Source: QQUD01 sp039029915
Lineage (GTDB): Bacteria; Chloroflexota; Anaerolineae; Promineifilales; Promineifilaceae
Assembly (NCBI GenBank): GCA_039029915.1
Contig: JBCCFD010000058.1
Location: forward strand, 1 to 25,446
Direction: 5' to 3'
Length of the DNA stretch: 25,446 nucleotides
Below the pieces are notes generated by a model. That model made no database searches and was not told the DNA's origin. It saw nothing but the letters and a program-made list of their open reading frames with translations. The translations under genes and the position numbers were made by a program. Shown piece by piece: positions 22,885-25,446 of the stretch (positions within the stretch are counted from its first letter, which is position 1; each line of letters begins with the position of its first letter).

Positions 22885-24339
22885 ATGAATTTACACACGC
22901 ATATTGTGAAGCGGTATGAAACGTGTACATCAGTCGAAGATGTGCTTGACTTACTTGCAAAACACGGCCGTTCTGCGCGCATTGTTGCTGGTGGCACAGA
23001 TCTCATGCTTGAGCTTGAGCGGGGCCAACGTTCTGATATCGACTGCCTAATTGACGTTTCCCGTATTCCAAATTTAGCAACAATTAAAAAAGATGCTTCG
23101 GGTGCTATTCATCTAGGGCCCCTAGTCACCCATAATCAAGTCGTTAATTCATCATTATTGGTTACGCATGCGCTACCTTTAGCTCAGGCAAGTCTAGAGG
23201 TTGCTTCCCCTCAATTACGAAATCGGGCCACAGTGGCGGGCAATTTGATCACCGCGAGTCCGGCTAATGATACGATTACGCCGCTCTGGGCCTTGAATGC
23301 TAGCGTCACGCTGCGATCTAAGCGGGGCAAACGGGTTGTGCCCCTGCGCCAATTTTATACTGGCGTGCGTCAAACGGTGCTGGCATCGGATGAAATGCTC
23401 GTTGATATTCAGCTTGCCCCCATGTCATCTGAAACTAAAGGGGTTTTTGTCAAACTAGGATTACGGCGGGCGCAGGCGATTTCGGTTGTACATTTAACGA
23501 TTTTGCTCACATTGGGTCCTGATGGTCATCGGGTTGAATCAACCCAAATTGTACTGGGGAGTGTCGCACCAACAATTGTTAATGCTTCAGAGGCAGAGGT
23601 GTACTTAAACGGCCGTTCTCTTACGGATGATGCTATTAAGCAGGCGGCCCGGCTTGCCGCCGAATCTGTTCGACCTATCGATGATGTTCGCGGGCCGGCC
23701 GTCTATCGCGCTTCAATGATTGCAACGATGGTTAGTCGGGCATTAAAAACTTTGCAAGAAGGGGGAGAGCGGACCCATTGGCCTCAAGCCCCCGTCATGT
23801 TGTGGGGGGGCACGAAGGGGTTTTTCCCAACGGGGCAAACGTACAAAAAGACGCATCTGCCGGAAACGGCCGTTACGACAACCATTAATGGTGAGAAGAA
23901 AACGGCCGTTGGCGGTAACCATAAAACCCTCCTGCGCTGGCTTCGTGAAGAAGGCCTCTTGACCGGCACGAAAGAAGGCTGTGGCGAAGGCGAATGTGGC
24001 GCTTGTACCGTATTCTTAGACGGAATGGCCGTGATGTCTTGTCTTGTGCCAGCCCCGCGTGCCCACAAGGCCAATATTGTGACCATCGAAGGTTTGGCTG
24101 ATGGGGATAATCTGCATCCTATCCAACAAAGCTTTATTAATACAGGCGCCGTGCAGTGTGGATACTGTATCCCTGGATTTTTAATGGCGGGTGCAAAACT
24201 ATTAGAAGAAACGGACACCCCCTCCCTAGAACAAATACAGCAGGGGTACAGTGGTAATCTTTGCCGTTGTACTGGTTATTATAAAATTATTGAAGCTGTT
24301 AATGAAGCCGCAAATAATCAATCAGTCGCGGCTGATTAG
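22885..24339 (+). CDS. Molybdenum hydroxylase FAD subunit fused to [2Fe-2S] subunit (CoxM-CoxS type)
   Basis: 484 residues from the ATG at 22885. A GTG at 22849 would add 12 residues that have no counterpart in the family. The N-terminal ~295 residues are the CoxM/XdhB FAD-binding domain: IVAGGTDLMLELE, LGPLVTHNQV, ASPQLRNRATVAGNLITASPA, then the C-terminal FAD-domain part GSVAPTIV and AAESVRPIDDVRG. A linker (about 300-328) leads to the CoxS/XdhC part with the plant-type ferredoxin cluster CGEGECGAC from C366 and the second cluster GYC and CRCTGY. Both 2Fe-2S sites look complete. It should pass electrons from the molybdopterin subunit to FAD. Normally these are two proteins. Four palindromes occur, two of them 36 bp apart in the linker region. 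Confidence 0.92.
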   Translation: MNLHTHIVKRYETCTSVEDVLDLLAKHGRSARIVAGGTDLMLELERGQRSDIDCLIDVSRIPNLATIKKDASGAIHLGPLVTHNQVVNSSLLVTHALPLAQASLEVASPQLRNRATVAGNLITASPANDTITPLWALNASVTLRSKRGKRVVPLRQFYTGVRQTVLASDEMLVDIQLAPMSSETKGVFVKLGLRRAQAISVVHLTILLTLGPDGHRVESTQIVLGSVAPTIVNASEAEVYLNGRSLTDDAIKQAARLAAESVRPIDDVRGPAVYRASMIATMVSRALKTLQEGGERTHWPQAPVMLWGGTKGFFPTGQTYKKTHLPETAVTTTINGEKKTAVGGNHKTLLRWLREEGLLTGTKEGCGEGECGACTVFLDGMAVMSCLVPAPRAHKANIVTIEGLADGDNLHPIQQSFINTGAVQCGYCIPGFLMAGAKLLEETDTPSLEQIQQGYSGNLCRCTGYYKIIEAVNEAANNQSVAAD

Positions 24340-24477
24340 AAGATACATTGGTTTGCGTACTGCCTGATATAAACTCGGTTGAGTTGACAGGAAAAATTTT
24401 ATAAAGATGCAAGCCTCAGTTGACTAGCAGACACGCTAACAAACTGAAAAGCTATTTGCAAAGGAGTGACATTTCAA

Positions 24478-24834
24478 ATGAGAATAGAAAAAAAACAAGA
24501 TGAAGAAATTGCCCGACGGCAGGGAATGACGGGTAAAACAATGATACAGGTGATTTGGTTTGTTTTTACAGGGGCCATTTCATATTTCCTAGTGACCTTT
24601 TTACTCAACAGTGAAGAAGTGAACTTTTCTTATGCTTTAATTTACAACACCACGGGTTTGCCCCGCACCGTACCAGAAGGGGCCGTTTTAGCGCTCCTTG
24701 TTCTGATTTTTATCATTATTTTTCAGGTGTTTCTCTGGCTGGGGTTTGCATTAGCGAGTCCTGAGGGACGGCGTAAAACAGGACAGCCAACGATGTATTC
24801 CCGCAATAAAGATCCCTTTGATCAAGGACATTAA
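24478..24834 (+). CDS. Two-helix membrane protein of unknown function within the cox-like cluster
   Basis: 118 residues from the ATG at 24478. AAAGGAG at 24460-24466 is 11 nt upstream, and the alternative GTG at 24466 lies inside that site. A charged N-terminus (MRIEKKQDEEIARRQG) is followed by two hydrophobic helices (about residues 21-42 and 67-90) and a basic hydrophilic tail ending in DPFDQGH. I recognise no family. It sits between the CoxMS gene and the large subunit and ends 6 nt before the latter, so it is likely co-transcribed. It could tether the enzyme to the membrane, which is inference. Confidence 0.7.
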   Translation: MRIEKKQDEEIARRQGMTGKTMIQVIWFVFTGAISYFLVTFLLNSEEVNFSYALIYNTTGLPRTVPEGAVLALLVLIFIIIFQVFLWLGFALASPEGRRKTGQPTMYSRNKDPFDQGH

Positions 24835-24840
24835 TCTTTA

Positions 24841-25446
24841 ATGCAATCCCAATCGCTCAAAAAGATTGACGCACTTGGCAAAGTTACCGGCCAAACCGTT
24901 TATTCAGGTGATATTACCCCTGAGGCGTTGCTGCATGGCAAAGTGCTCTTTAGTCATCAACCCCATGCTCGAATGCTGGCCATGGATCTGACTGAGGCGC
25001 TAGCGGTGCCGGGCGTCATTACCATTCTTACGGCAAAGGATGTGCCGGTCAACGAGTATGGGCTTATTCTGCCTGACCAGCCCGTCTTGGTTGGATTGGG
25101 TAGTGAGAAGCCACATAGTGATGTGAGTCGTTGGGAAGGTGATCAGGTTGCGGTTGTGATTGCGTAAACAGAAACGGCCGCTTCTATTGCGCGTGAAAAA
25201 ATTAAAATTGAGTGGGAGCCACTGCCAATTGTTTCTAGTATGCAAGAAGCGAGGCAAGATGAAACAATTATTCAACCGTGGCACGGCAGTAATATCCTCA
25301 AAAAGATTCAAATTCGCAAAGGAGATATGGACGCAGGCTGGGGTGAGGCAGATGTCATCATTGAGGGAGACTATACCCTGCCTTACCAAGAGCATGCTTT
25401 TCTTCAGCCTGAAGCTGGTTTGGGATACATTGATGAGGAAGGGCGC
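24841..25446 (+). pseudogene. Molybdopterin-binding large subunit (CoxL/XdhA type) broken by an in-frame TAA; runs off window
   Basis: The frame begins at an ATG 6 nt after the preceding gene and reads as the N-terminus of a CO/xanthine dehydrogenase large subunit: DALGKVTGQTVYSGDI, LHGKVLFSHQPHARM, PGVITILTAKDVPVN, GDQVAVVIA. A TAA follows at 25165-25167. The same frame then continues without a stop to the window end (93 codons) with the expected next segment: TETAASIAREKIKIEWEPLP, GDMDAGWGEADVIIEGDYTL, and the conserved QEHAFLQPE. The family has Glu at the TAA position (VAAVVAETEE type), so GAA to TAA is the simplest change. Either this is a nonsense mutation or it is a sequence error. The molybdopterin-binding part lies beyond the window. 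Confidence 0.85.

Larger units (their letters stand above)
252..23909. repeat. Highly iterated palindrome ACGGCCGT (HIP-like), 32 copies
   Basis: Perfect ACGGCCGT starts at 253, 1504, 2611, 2881, 3414, 6440, 6815, 7691, 9121, 9802, 9923, 10062, 10924, 10999, 13322, 13936, 14173, 14545, 14815, 15375, 15642, 16457, 17319, 18348, 19554, 19966, 20025, 22438, 22964, 23609, 23866 and 23902. Nineteen of these are the 10-mer AACGGCCGTT. At equal base frequencies about 0.4 copies would be expected in this length. All 32 lie in coding sequence: 19 read as T-A-V, 10 as (N/H/Y)-G-R and 3 as R-P. One-base variants occur at 13166, 19130, 22154 and 25174. The span is the outer range; copies are dispersed. 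Confidence 0.95.

Noticed and set aside
25165..25167. Stop codon as recoding (selenocysteine or pyrrolysine)
   Set aside because: The codon is TAA, not TGA or TAG, and many genes here end properly in TAA.

Overview
The window carries 22 supportable protein-coding genes (two truncated by the window edges, one of these also broken by a stop codon), several repeat elements and two gene remnants. I see no tRNA, rRNA or CRISPR array. Gene content suggests a free-living bacterium with moderate GC, most plausibly of the Chloroflexota (Anaerolineae-like). The pointers are a fused CoxM-CoxS oxidoreductase subunit, many ion antiporters, an aminoglycoside-kinase-like protein joined to a beta-propeller, a TadE-like protein, and insertions carrying CTTCGACAGGCTCAG-type repeats. 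The taxonomic assignment is inference.

Layout. 1-2167 (minus): two tandem, overlapping PlsC-type acyltransferases followed by a short-chain dehydrogenase cut by the window edge. 2168-3911: a PHP-family phosphoesterase gene flanked by two inverted copies of a ~115-bp double-hairpin element. 3912-7267: a divergent pair, a TadE-like membrane protein (minus) and an 841-residue kinase-like/beta-propeller fusion (plus). 7268-8650: an 83-bp miniature inverted-repeat element with a 5-bp target duplication, a decayed 5' fragment of a second PHP gene, and an AAA+/DUF4143 ATPase. 8651-12519 (minus): a Ca2+/Na+ exchanger, a small MpsC/DUF2294-like protein, a coiled-coil protein with a KYDK repeat tract, and a CPA2-type K+/H+ antiporter with an RCK domain. 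12618-18517 (minus): a complete Mrp-type Na+/H+ antiporter operon, mrpA(B)CDEFG, with A and B fused. 18663-20252: a coding-looking fragment, a bona fide MpsC-domain gene and a tandem GNAT acetyltransferase. 20320-22297 (plus): a membrane histidine kinase and a receiver-only response regulator. 22381-25446 (plus): a lipoprotein, then a molybdenum-hydroxylase (CoxMS/CoxL) cluster whose large subunit has an in-frame TAA.

How they fit together. The central ~10 kb is about monovalent-cation and pH homeostasis: a Mrp complex, a K+/H+ antiporter, a Ca2+/Na+ exchanger and two MpsC-like proteins. The right end is a xanthine dehydrogenase/CO-dehydrogenase-family oxidoreductase that may be losing function.

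The strongest unexplained signal covers the whole window. The palindrome ACGGCCGT occurs 32 times (19 of them as AACGGCCGTT) where about 0.4 would be expected by chance. All copies lie inside genes, in all three reading phases and on genes of both strands. It behaves like the cyanobacterial highly iterated palindrome HIP1 but with a different sequence, and may mark a genome-wide, methylation- or repair-linked system not visible in this window.
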